From: Dolosigranulum pigrum ATCC 51524
GTDB taxonomy: Bacteria > Bacillota > Bacilli > Lactobacillales > Carnobacteriaceae_A
Direction: 5' to 3'
DNA: 64,000 bases
Assembly: GCF_000245815.1 (NCBI RefSeq)
Contig: NZ_JH601103.1
Span: 441,976-505,975 of the forward strand
The translations under genes and the position numbers were made by a program. The notes beneath the pieces were generated by a model, which did no database searches, was not told the origin of the DNA, and was given only the letters and a program-made list of their open reading frames with translations. Of this stretch, positions 17,362 to 24,696 are shown piece after piece. The first letter of the stretch is position 1. The number at the start of each line of letters is the position of its first letter.

Positions 17362-17475
17362 CTAGCATTTTTTAAATAGTGATATGATACATGTAAATGG
17401 TTTATTGATAGGAATGTATCGTTCTTGCTGTCCACCTAAAATAGTTTTCAACTGTTTGGTTGTTAATTTTTTCAT
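17362..17475 (-). CDS. Double-glycine peptide pheromone 2
   Basis: A 37-codon gene. The leader MKKLTTKQLKTILGG differs from that of pheromone 1 by one residue. The 22-residue mature part begins QQERYIPIN and ends CIISLFKKC, again two cysteines with seven residues between and Cys as the last residue. Apart from the first Gln and this Cys frame, the two mature peptides share little, as expected for signals with different specificity. AGGAGG lies eight bases before the ATG. It precedes kinase 2, whose sensor half diverges in parallel. Confidence 0.87.
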   Translation of the reverse strand: MKKLTTKQLKTILGGQQERYIPINKPFTCIISLFKKC

Positions 17476-17505
17476 CACAGTTCCTCCTCTCTATTATTCA
17501 ATAAA

Positions 17506-17574
17506 ATCATATCATAGTCAATCTATCTAGTCACCAAAATTCCGCGAATTGGCTAACATCATTCTCTGAACAGG
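17506..17574 (-). promoter_or_regulatory. LytTR-type promoter of pheromone 2
   Basis: Minus strand: CCTGTTCAGA (17565-17574), 22 bp to CCAATTCGCG (17543-17552), 31 bases, then TATGAT. The boxes are the same as for pheromone 1. Confidence 0.75.
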
Positions 17575-17592
17575 GGACAAAAATTTAATTTT

Positions 17593-17660
17593 ACTGTTTA
17601 AGGACTCAAATCCACCAATTCACGAAAAATGGAAGGATTATAATTTTTTATTGTTATACT
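17593..17660 (+). promoter_or_regulatory. LytTR-type promoter of the bacteriocin operon
   Basis: ACTGTTTAAG (17593-17602), 22 bp to CCAATTCACG (17615-17624), 30 bases, TATACT (17655-17660). The bacteriocin ATG follows 24 bases later. Confidence 0.75.
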
Positions 17661-17684
17661 AATATTAACGAAGGGGGAATCGTA

Positions 17685-17819
17685 ATGAAAAAACTTACAA
17701 ATCGTAAATTAGGATTAACGGTTGGAGGATCTTATTCAAGTGCATGTAAACGCGTGTGGAACGCAAAACCTGGTGATATTACAATCGCACTGTACTGTCC
17801 ATTGCCTAAAGTTAAGTAA
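17685..17819 (+). CDS. Double-glycine bacteriocin-like peptide
   Basis: A 44-codon gene. The leader MKKLTNRKLGLTVGG is related to the pheromone leaders. The 29-residue mature part starts SYSSACKRVWN and has two cysteines 16 residues apart (ACKRV and LYCPL), fitting a small disulfide-bonded class II bacteriocin. It could instead be a third signal, but its place at the head of a transport/immunity operon and its different Cys spacing favour an effector. AAGGGGG precedes the start. The ABC genes follow 29 bases after the stop. Confidence 0.75.
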   Translation: MKKLTNRKLGLTVGGSYSSACKRVWNAKPGDITIALYCPLPKVK

Positions 17820-17848
17820 TATACTTATTAGAAAGGAGCATGTAGATA

Positions 17849-18691
17849 ATGAAACAACCTATAATAGATGTGAAACATTTATCAAAGAATTTCAAGGATA
17901 ATATTGCTCTCGATAATATCAATTTTCAAGTAAAAAAAGGAGATATATTTGGATTTTTAGGCCCATCAGGTGCCGGAAAAACAACAACAATTAACCTATT
18001 AACCGGTCAACTGAAGCCTAGTGCAGGAGACTTGTATATTCTAGATAAACTTGTCTCAGAATTTTCTCGGAATGACTTAGCAAATATTGGAATTGTTAGC
18101 GATCAAAGTGGTTATTATAAAGAACTATCACTCTATGATAACTTAGTCTTATTCGCAAAAATTCATAATACTTCCCTTGATTACTTAGAAGAATTACTGA
18201 GTTATGTTCAATTATCAGAGGATAAAAATAAGTTAGCTAAAGACTTATCTACGGGAATGAAGCAACGCATGTTATTGGTTCGAGCTCTTTTAAATAAACC
18301 TAAATTATTATTTTTAGATGAACCGACAAGTGGACTAGACCCCACAACATCTCAAAAAATTCATCATCTTTTACTAGAATTAAAGAATCAAGGAACAACC
18401 ATCTTTTTAACAACCCATGATATGAATGAAGCACATAAGTTATGTGATCAACTGGTATTACTCCACAAAGGTAGTATTATTGAATCAGGTTCACCTCAAG
18501 GTATAATTCAAGCACATTATAGCCAAAAACAAGTAGAAATCAGATACAAAGGAGAGCGATTAATTATACAGTTAGCAGAACTTGAACAGTACTTGAATCA
18601 TTTAAGCGATATCGAAAGTATACATACCTGTGAACCTACTTTAGAAGAAGTTTTTATTAAACTGACAGGAGATGAATTGACTGATGACTAA
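17849..18691 (+). CDS. ABC transporter ATP-binding protein (bacteriocin operon)
   Basis: A 280-residue ATPase with Walker A GPSGAGKTT, signature LSTGMKQRM and Walker B LLFLDEPTSGLD. A C-terminal extension of about 60 residues resembles the DrrA/multidrug type. AAAGGAG precedes the ATG. It overlaps the permease gene by eight bases. Together they probably protect the producer from the peptide encoded just upstream. There is no C39 peptidase domain, so it does not mature the double-glycine peptides. Confidence 0.88.
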   Translation: MKQPIIDVKHLSKNFKDNIALDNINFQVKKGDIFGFLGPSGAGKTTTINLLTGQLKPSAGDLYILDKLVSEFSRNDLANIGIVSDQSGYYKELSLYDNLVLFAKIHNTSLDYLEELLSYVQLSEDKNKLAKDLSTGMKQRMLLVRALLNKPKLLFLDEPTSGLDPTTSQKIHHLLLELKNQGTTIFLTTHDMNEAHKLCDQLVLLHKGSIIESGSPQGIIQAHYSQKQVEIRYKGERLIIQLAELEQYLNHLSDIESIHTCEPTLEEVFIKLTGDELTDD

Positions 18692-19379
18692 TATATGGAC
18701 ACTGTTTTGGTTGAGAACTAAACAATATTTAGCCAATAAAGAGTTGCTAATTCAAATACTATTACCTTATGGGTTTGTCACACTATATAGTAAATTAATG
18801 AATATCAAAGGACAAGATGGTTTACCGCTTTTATTTATGTTTATTGCAATGTCTTTCAGTATTGGCATAGGTATCCCAATTGCGACTATTGTATCAAAAG
18901 AGAAAGAAGAAAATAATTTAAAATCGTTATTCCTAGCAGGGGTTAGTCATATAGAATATATAATTGGTTCTATTATTTATCCCTTTTTGTTAACGCTAAT
19001 GACTATTTTTATACTCCCCTTAATTACGCAAACAAATATTTTGGATATAACACATTTAGGAGCGTATCTTGGCGTTATGTTGTTAACATCTATAAATATT
19101 GTGCTATTAAATTCTGCGATAGCTATGTTAGCAGATACTCAGGCTAAGGCAAAAGTGTATGGGTTCCCAATAATGTTTCTTATTATGATGCTACCTATTC
19201 TATCACATACAAGTGATTATATTGAATTAATTGGAAAATACAGTTTCATGGGTAGTTATATACATTTTTTTAATAATATTGAAACATTTCATTTGATTAG
19301 TGCAGATATATTGAGTGTAATTGTTTGGTTAGTAGGATTATTAATACTTAATGCCATTATTTTTAATCACAACCATTAA
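18684..19379 (+). CDS. ABC-2 type permease (bacteriocin operon)
   Basis: A 231-residue membrane protein with six membrane segments, of the ABC-2 permease type. A short cytosolic loop (SKEKEENNLKSLFLAGVS) follows the second segment, as in DrrB-like proteins. Its start overlaps the ATPase gene. It is the likely partner in bacteriocin immunity. Confidence 0.8.
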   Translation: MTNIWTLFWLRTKQYLANKELLIQILLPYGFVTLYSKLMNIKGQDGLPLLFMFIAMSFSIGIGIPIATIVSKEKEENNLKSLFLAGVSHIEYIIGSIIYPFLLTLMTIFILPLITQTNILDITHLGAYLGVMLLTSINIVLLNSAIAMLADTQAKAKVYGFPIMFLIMMLPILSHTSDYIELIGKYSFMGSYIHFFNNIETFHLISADILSVIVWLVGLLILNAIIFNHNH

Positions 19380-19407
19380 TATTTAATTATTGAAAGGATG
19401 AGAAAGT

Positions 19408-19623
19408 ATGAGTGATAAAGAAAAAGTGTTGAATGGCTATATGTTCTGTGCAATATTAGCACTTAACATACTCTGGTTTTTATTAAACTATTCACTTTCA
19501 TCATTTGACTTTTGGGGAACAGTTTTCTCATTAAATTCGTATATAAGTATCGTAGTGATTGTTGGCTACGCATCTATGCTTATTTCTGCTAAGAAAAAGG
19601 CGAGATTGATAGTTACTGGATAA
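19408..19623 (+). CDS. Small two-segment membrane protein in the bacteriocin operon
   Basis: 71 residues with two membrane segments (MFCAILALNILWFLL and ISIVVIVGYASMLISA) and a basic C-terminus (KKKARLIV). AAAGGATG precedes the ATG. Size and place are those of bacteriocin immunity proteins, but I do not recognise the family. Confidence 0.6.
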   Translation: MSDKEKVLNGYMFCAILALNILWFLLNYSLSSFDFWGTVFSLNSYISIVVIVGYASMLISAKKKARLIVTG

Positions 19624-19678
19624 AAGACACTCAGGATAAAGACAAATAAAATATAATGGGAAGAAAGGAAGTATATTG

Positions 19679-19819
19679 ATGAAATTTTATGAAGATAATA
19701 AAAAATTAATACACATTATCATAGGTGTATTGATATTTCTAGCATTTTTTGGAGCATTTGGTACTATTTATGACTATGGGAAAGACTTTGGCAGAAATTT
19801 ATATCATTTTTTCACCTAA
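19679..19819 (+). CDS. 46-residue single-pass peptide, IYxxGxxxGxxL family
   Basis: MKFYEDNKKLIH is followed by one membrane segment (IIIGVLIFLAFFGAF) and the tail GTIYDYGKDFGRNLYHFF. The tail matches the tail of the convergent 43-residue protein at 19967-20098 (GIYHVGIKVGQAL): both have Ile-Tyr-x2-Gly-x3-Gly-x2-Leu. AAGGAAG lies upstream. It ends the bacteriocin operon before a bidirectional terminator. A role in immunity or accessory export is inferred. Confidence 0.6.
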   Translation: MKFYEDNKKLIHIIIGVLIFLAFFGAFGTIYDYGKDFGRNLYHFFT

Positions 19820-19845
19820 TGATTGAATATTGTAATCAAAAAAGA

Positions 19846-19905
19846 AAGACTTCACCGCTAGTGATTAAATCTAATTAATCCCTATTGGTGAAGTCTTGTT
19901 TATTC
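19846..19905. terminator. Bidirectional terminator between two quorum-sensing operons
   Basis: AAGACTTCACC (19846-19856) and GGTGAAGTCTT (19887-19897) form a perfect 11-bp stem. A minus-strand T-run follows one side (TCTTTTTTG) and GTTTATT the other. Confidence 0.85.
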
Positions 19906-19966
19906 AGGTAAACCGTTCAATTATTATCATGTAAGAATCTATCACCATTCGCATGAATGAAGTACC

Positions 19967-20098
19967 TAGAGCCACTGCGTCAGTGCTTGCCCCACCTTTA
20001 TGCCAACGTGGTAAATTCCCTGTATTAAGCCTGGAGCGAAAAACAATACAATCAGCCATTTTAACGGTTCTTTATAGTGTTCAATAAAATCTTTCATA
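19967..20098 (-). CDS. 43-residue single-pass peptide, IYxxGxxxGxxL family
   Basis: MKDFIEHYKEPLKW is followed by a hydrophobic segment (LIVLFFAPGLIQ) and GIYHVGIKVGQALTQ. AAAGGAAAGG lies upstream. It shares its size, single membrane segment and tail motif with the 46-residue protein on the facing strand. It lies 59 bases after the 62-residue gene, and both would be driven by the site at 20563-20630. Confidence 0.55.
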
Positions 20099-20157
20099 AT
20101 ATCTATCCTTTCCTTTCATCCGTATAACCTACAAGAATGCTACCAATAAACTAGGAA

Positions 20158-20346
20158 TTATTTTTTCCTATTATGGTGTTGGATAAATTTGACTATATAA
20201 AATGCATACCCTAAATAAATTGGCATAGCCATTATCATCCATTTCAACAAAGGAATTTTCGCCATACTTATCATCCACAAGGCAATTATTTGAAGTACTA
20301 TTGATATGATTAAGAAAGATTTTTTGTATATTAGATAATCCATCAT
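20158..20346 (-). CDS. Small two-segment membrane protein
   Basis: 62 residues with two membrane segments (FLIISIVLQIIALWMISMA and WMIMAMPIYLGYAFYIV) and a basic end (HHNRKK). AAGGGGG lies close upstream of two adjacent ATGs. It is the first gene after the quorum-sensing promoter at 20563, with a leader of about 200 bases. It resembles bacteriocin immunity proteins in size and topology only. Confidence 0.55.
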   Translation of the reverse strand: MMDYLIYKKSFLIISIVLQIIALWMISMAKIPLLKWMIMAMPIYLGYAFYIVKFIQHHNRKK

Positions 20347-20562
20347 ATAACCCCCTTATTTAAGCGTCAAATAGAATCTACCAGTCAATTTTATAAAATA
20401 CAAAAGATAATACTATTCTTCACGAAATGATGACACCATCCTCCGAGAATTTCATCATAAATAGCCACATCAATTGCTAGTATCTTCCAAGATGAACGGT
20501 GCAATATCTAATGACTCATACTATTGCCTGAATTGAAGAAGCATTTCTTCTCTACTACATCC

Positions 20563-20630
20563 ACTATACCAGATATTTAACAAATCATTGGAATATTTCG
20601 TGAATCGGTGGATTTGAGTCCGTGAATAGG
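20563..20630 (-). promoter_or_regulatory. LytTR-type promoter of the 62/43-residue genes
   Basis: Minus strand: CCTATTCACG (20621-20630), 22 bp to CCGATTCACG (20599-20608), 30 bases, TATAGT (20563-20568). Confidence 0.78.
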
Positions 20631-20884
20631 GAAACACTGGTAAATTTTCTTGTTCAAGGACTGATTTGTCGCCTTTTAACGGTCAATGACAGAATCACAC
20701 CACCAAACCCATAAGCGAACAATTCACACAACATGCGTGGGAGAAGGACGGATTTTGTGAAAAAATCTAGTTGCTACTCCTAGATACTGGTAGCTTTTTG
20801 GAACTAGGACAGCTCGGGAGAACAGTCCATTTTTAGAATAGTGCATCTGACAGATATTGTGTAACATTGATTTTTGTGCAACTA

Positions 20885-20919
20885 AAAGAGCCTACTCATT
20901 AAACCCGAATAGACTCTGT
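20885..20919 (-). terminator. Terminator after the 48-residue gene
   Basis: On the minus strand AGAGTCTA...TGAGTAGGCTCT forms an imperfect stem with TTTTAG behind it. It is similar to 9223-9256. Confidence 0.55.
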
Positions 20920-21011
20920 TTTAAATCTGTTTTTTAAAAGTTTCACGATAATTTTACAACTTGCATTGTCCCATAAGTATTTCGACCCTTATATCAATAA
21001 GGACAGTTCAT

Positions 21012-21158
21012 CTACAACCTTTTGTTCTTCCTTAATCTTTTTATTTTATCTCTCAAAATAGAATTTTCTTTTTTAAGATTTCGAATCTGCTTCCTTTGTA
21101 AATAGATTAAACTAAACAATATAAGTACTAATATAATATTTAAAGCTTCCGTATCCAT
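21012..21158 (-). CDS. 48-residue membrane-anchored coiled-coil peptide
   Basis: One N-terminal membrane segment (IILVLILFSLIYL) is followed by a strongly basic heptad-like helix (RKQIRNLKKENSILRDKIKR). The ATG at 21158 is chosen because of GGGAG; an in-frame GTG-type start further up has no site. The function is unknown. It follows the 35-codon frame by 16 bases. Confidence 0.45.
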   Translation of the reverse strand: MDTEALNIILVLILFSLIYLQRKQIRNLKKENSILRDKIKRLRKNKRL

Positions 21159-21174
21159 CAATCTCCCACATCCC

Positions 21175-21282
21175 TTATCGAAGACAATGTTCATAGACAC
21201 CAGTCACCCCAGTTAGCGTCCCTAAAATAGATCCTAAAGTAACAACATAATTTTTAATGGTTGTTATCAAAAATTGTAGCAT
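21175..21282 (-). CDS. Candidate 35-residue hydrophobic peptide
   Basis: A frame beginning MLQFLITTIKNYVVTLGSI and ending YEHCLR, with AGGA six bases before the ATG. Small, hydrophobic and close to other small genes, it could be a leaderless bacteriocin or a membrane-active peptide. It is too short to be certain. Confidence 0.3.
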   Translation of the reverse strand: MLQFLITTIKNYVVTLGSILGTLTGVTGVYEHCLR

Positions 21283-21366
21283 TAATAATCCTATTAACCA
21301 AACAATTACACTCTATATATCTGTACTCATTAATTGAATCTCTGAATAAAAAATTCATTATATTTC

Positions 21367-21434
21367 CCTGTTCACGGACTGATTTGTTGCATTTCACGAA
21401 GAATCGAGGAACTGTAATTTTTTTATGCTACAAT
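21367..21434 (+). promoter_or_regulatory. LytTR-type promoter of the 60-residue gene
   Basis: CCTGTTCACG (21367-21376), 22 bp to GCATTTCACG (21389-21398), 30 bases, TACAAT (21429-21434). The spacer between the boxes differs from the other sites while the boxes are kept. This shows that the boxes, not a copied block, are what is conserved. Confidence 0.8.
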
Positions 21435-21475
21435 GAGATTGTAAAAGGATATATGAAAAGTGGAGGTGACATAAT

Positions 21476-21658
21476 ATGACAATTACTGGAAAAATGGTGG
21501 CACGGTTTGTCTGTATCAGCAGCATTATTATAATCTGTGCACTAGAACTATACAATTTTCTCACTAATCAACCCTTCAATTGGGTAAGTTTCATAGGGCT
21601 GTCTGTCTGTGCCCTCGTGTTAGTGATACTTAAGAATACTGAACAAATGAACCAATAA
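21476..21658 (+). CDS. Small two-segment membrane protein, immunity-like
   Basis: 60 residues with two hydrophobic segments (FVCISSIIIICALELY and FIGLSVCALVLVIL) and a strong GGAGGTGAC ribosome binding site. A promoter of the quorum-sensing type stands 42 bases upstream. No family is recognised; an immunity role is inferred from regulation and shape. Confidence 0.6.
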   Translation: MTITGKMVARFVCISSIIIICALELYNFLTNQPFNWVSFIGLSVCALVLVILKNTEQMNQ

Positions 21659-21673
21659 CTTACTATATAACAA

Positions 21674-21775
21674 CTTAAACAGCCCCTTACATCATGGTCT
21701 TTGAACCTTGCTGTAAAGCAGTCTTATGTTCAGTAGTCATGACATTGAGGGCTGGTTGTTTTATTTTGTTTCTTT
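21674..21775 (+). terminator. Structured terminator region
   Basis: AACAGCCC pairs with GGGCTGGTT around an inner structure (GAAC...GTTC, GCTG/CAGT), followed by GTTTTATTTTG. It ends the 60-residue gene's transcript. Confidence 0.5.
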
Positions 21776-22268
21776 ATTTTAATAACACCCATATACTATT
21801 GACCATGTATAATGCCCCACGTATAATTACCGCAGTGAAAAAAGATTTCTTAGACATTTCCCTTCTATACAATAATCCCGCAAAAAATAATAGACCTAAC
21901 ACGGAATTAAGGATGATCGTTAGCTCCGAAGATAAATCAATATATTCTTGTGTAAACAATGTGGCTACACTTACTAATGTATCTCCAAGCAGCAAAGAGT
22001 ATTTGACTTGTTGATTCACTTCCCCGGATAAGTTAACAAGAGAAAGGCCTGTCGTTAGTATAAGGTAATTTACCAGATAAATCACCACTGCAAAAACTGT
22101 CCCAATAAGTACCAAAAAAATATTAAGCTGAAAATTTGACATGTCCAACTCGGTTCTTACCGAAATTATGACATCTTGATATTGTGTATTTATCTGCTGT
22201 ATTATTACCAAATTAAATGCCACTAAGTAAGGGACAAAAATCAATAAATCATCTTTCCAAGCTTTCAT
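21774..22268 (-). CDS. Membrane protein of an ABC operon, unknown
   Basis: 164 residues with four to five membrane segments. It is the last of three adjacent minus-strand genes (permease, ATPase, this one) and overlaps the ATPase gene by 20 bases. CAGGAGAG precedes the ATG. It is probably an additional subunit or immunity component. Confidence 0.55.
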   Translation of the reverse strand: MKAWKDDLLIFVPYLVAFNLVIIQQINTQYQDVIISVRTELDMSNFQLNIFLVLIGTVFAVVIYLVNYLILTTGLSLVNLSGEVNQQVKYSLLLGDTLVSVATLFTQEYIDLSSELTIILNSVLGLLFFAGLLYRREMSKKSFFTAVIIRGALYMVNSIWVLLK

Positions 22269-22842
22269 ATAATCTCTCCTGCTCTATATATAATCTTGAC
22301 ACCTCAATATCTTGAAAAATATCACTGTGACTCACAAAAATTACTATTGTATTTAGGTCCACTAATTTCTGAAAGCTCTCTCTAATAATGGTCAATGAAG
22401 ACTTATCTATACCACTTAGTGTTTCATCTAAAATTACCAAATCCCAGTATTGATACTGAAATAATAAAGTACATCCCACTTTCAACTGCATCCCCAAAGA
22501 TGCATCACTTGCTAAAGTTGCTAACTGCTCCCCACGGTACAATTTCTGAATGAACTCTTTATCTGGTGTTAATTGATGAAAGTGATGTAGCAAGTTAATA
22601 TTATCTTCAATCGTCAAAAATGGATAAACAATAGGTACTTCTGAGAGATACAATACATTGATATCTTTATTCTCGATTATATGAGGCGATTCTACTCCAG
22701 CTAAAGAAGTTAAAAAAACACTCTTCCCTGCGCCATTTTCGCCAATCAATTGATAAATATTAGGTCTAAGAATTAAGTTAGGAATCTGACAAGAAAAATT
22801 ACCTCTAGAAATTACATTTTCCTGTACATGTAGATCAGTCAT
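22249..22842 (-). CDS. ABC transporter ATP-binding protein, short and divergent
   Basis: 197 residues with Walker A GENGAGKS and Walker B LVILDETLSGID. The signature motif is degenerate (ASLGMQLKV instead of LSGGQ). The ATG at 22842 has GGAAGGAG seven bases upstream; the frame is open further but lacks a site. It partners the 372-residue membrane protein. This is a third ABC system in the island. Confidence 0.75.
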   Translation of the reverse strand: MTDLHVQENVISRGNFSCQIPNLILRPNIYQLIGENGAGKSVFLTSLAGVESPHIIENKDINVLYLSEVPIVYPFLTIEDNINLLHHFHQLTPDKEFIQKLYRGEQLATLASDASLGMQLKVGCTLLFQYQYWDLVILDETLSGIDKSSLTIIRESFQKLVDLNTIVIFVSHSDIFQDIEVSRLYIEQERLYESLER

Positions 22843-22865
22843 AAATTCACTCCTTCCAAAATATT

Positions 22866-23984
22866 TTACACATAGTGACTTATCCATATTGCTAGTATAA
22901 TCAGTATACTTGTGAGAAATTGGAAAAATATTTGTCCACTACGACTCTTTACTTTAAATAGACGTTCTTGCAAATAATAATATTCAACCGCACAAATTGC
23001 TTGTACGACCAATATTATCCCTCCTACCAATAATTGTCCTAGAAGTATACTTACAATAATTGTCATCAACATGAATGGGATTGTCGTATAATAAATATCT
23101 GAATATCTAAACCGTCTGATAAACGGTGCTTTAGATAACTTATAAAAATAATACGGCTTAATAGCTTGCGCCATCATATTTAATTTATAATCTAACAACA
23201 GTTCATGTCGTAAAACTTGATGCATAATAATTAAAAAAAGATAAATAGAATTTCCCGTTATTACAGTCACACCTATGACTACAACCATACTCCATAATTT
23301 TTCAGCAATTTCTTGTGGTGGAAGATGAAGAATATATTTAATAACCATACTTTTTGTACGAACAGTACTTCTCTTCTGGTAATCATTGATATCGTAAATG
23401 GAAAATAATCTAGTTACGTTCACAAACATATAAGTAATTAAAAAACAGGAGATCCCTACGAATAAGCTTGATAGATACACATCATTGAAAATATTTGCTA
23501 CTATCATCATAACAATAATAAAACCACTGATTAGATGTTTATACAATACATGCGATATAAATATATGAAACATATAGAGAATATTGCCGACTATGACTAA
23601 AAGTTGTAATGTGAATAACGGCAAATTACTGCTAACCATCAATAAAACTAATATAGATAAAGCTGGAAAATAAACAATTACTGGATTATAAGCAAATAAA
23701 TTAAATAACATATATTTCCACAATACACGATTAGATGTTTTGAAATGATTTACTGTATGACTATAGAACATTTCAGAAATAAGAGGCGCATTATATTGAG
23801 TTATTAGCACAAACACTAAAAAAGAAATAGAAACAGATAATCTGCCACCAATAAATGAATACATCAAATAAACACTCATCGATAATAGCAATCCTACAGA
23901 CAAATGAATGATTACTTCATTGTCTTTCCACCATTTGGGATAATTTAATCGTGCTAGCTTATAAATCTGTTGTAACTCTTTCAT
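22866..23984 (-). CDS. ABC transporter permease subunit, unknown family
   Basis: 372 residues with about ten membrane segments and a basic loop near the middle (DYQKRSTVRTKSM). The size and pattern recall EcsB-like permeases, but the match is only impressionistic. AAAGGAGGAG precedes the ATG. It is the first gene of the operon with the short ATPase and the 164-residue protein. No LytTR-type site is seen before it. Confidence 0.55.
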   Translation of the reverse strand: MKELQQIYKLARLNYPKWWKDNEVIIHLSVGLLLSMSVYLMYSFIGGRLSVSISFLVFVLITQYNAPLISEMFYSHTVNHFKTSNRVLWKYMLFNLFAYNPVIVYFPALSILVLLMVSSNLPLFTLQLLVIVGNILYMFHIFISHVLYKHLISGFIIVMMIVANIFNDVYLSSLFVGISCFLITYMFVNVTRLFSIYDINDYQKRSTVRTKSMVIKYILHLPPQEIAEKLWSMVVVIGVTVITGNSIYLFLIIMHQVLRHELLLDYKLNMMAQAIKPYYFYKLSKAPFIRRFRYSDIYYTTIPFMLMTIIVSILLGQLLVGGIILVVQAICAVEYYYLQERLFKVKSRSGQIFFQFLTSILIILAIWISHYV

Positions 23985-24068
23985 AAGGCTCCTCCTTTCT
24001 TTTTATTTTACCACGCTGCAATAAATAATTATAAGCCATAGTATCTGTGCGAAAATGAATTTATATCA

Positions 24069-24236
24069 CTAATCATTGTGTTTTTGTTCCCGAACTAGCA
24101 TTATTGCTAATAAATTCAAAGCTATTATAAACATTAAGATTTTTTCTAGTTCATAAAATTCAGGCCACATATAGCTAACCACTGCAAGCACAAATAATAA
24201 AGAAAAAAATGTAATATATAATATATTTTTTTTCAT
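24069..24236 (-). CDS. 55-residue two-segment membrane protein
   Basis: MKKNILYITFFSLLFVLAVV and ILMFIIALNLLAIMLV are membrane segments. AAAGGA lies nine bases before the chosen ATG. It precedes the ABC operon by 84 bases and may be cotranscribed. The function is unknown. Confidence 0.5.
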   Translation of the reverse strand: MKKNILYITFFSLLFVLAVVSYMWPEFYELEKILMFIIALNLLAIMLVREQKHND

Positions 24237-24696
24237 CCCTGTCATTCCTTTCACAAAAACACTTTTTTTGCTTTATTCTAAAAAATCACTAATATTACTC
24301 TAGAATTTGCAACCAACTCCCTGATTATTTTTATTACTGAAACAATCAAATCTTCATTCCATAAATATTTTAACTATATTCTCTGTTTATTCTAATGCTT
24401 GTTGATGCAATTTTTCAATTGTTTCCCCACTACCGTTTTATTTCACAAATTTTCTCTAGACATCTTGATCCTCTACCTATCTAATAAATGCGTTACCAAA
24501 TAATAGCATGATTTCCACTCTTAAAACAAAAACTTCCTAAATGATTAACTTATTTGCCTAAACGGTTTTCTAAATAAAAAAAATTCTAGATAATTTATTT
24601 TCTATTACTGTTCTCTTGTCCTGTATATATTTTCTAAGTAAAAACGACTCACAGACTCATTGAAATCTGCTATAATAATAAAAAAGGAGGCGTTAA
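24237..24696. other. AT-rich gap at the right border of the island
   Basis: No gene, LytTR-type box pair or repeat that I can support. It holds the promoter regions of the 55-residue gene (minus) and of the gene at 24697 (plus). Confidence 0.5.

Larger units (their letters stand above)
17428..17661 (-). repeat. Outer arm (right) of the large inverted repeat
   Basis: This is the inverse copy of 12174-12407: divergent promoters plus the leader codons of the pheromone. Confidence 0.9.
20347..21011. other. Gap with leader region, promoter and decayed box
   Basis: It holds an untranslated leader of about 200 bases (20347-20555), the LytTR-type site 20563-20630, and a decayed plus-strand copy of the box pair near 20650 (CTTGTTCAAG, then no good second box). 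A terminator lies at 20885-20919. Short sequences are shared with 9160-9260. I found no convincing peptide gene on either strand. Confidence 0.5.

Noticed and set aside
20347..20560. A fourth double-glycine peptide in the leader of the 62-residue gene
   Set aside because: All frames with ATG are under 20 codons or lack a Gly-Gly site, so the leader appears noncoding.
21261..21479. 72-codon plus-strand frame over the promoter of the 60-residue gene
   Set aside because: It spans the LytTR-type boxes and the -10, and overlaps the better supported gene start at 21476.
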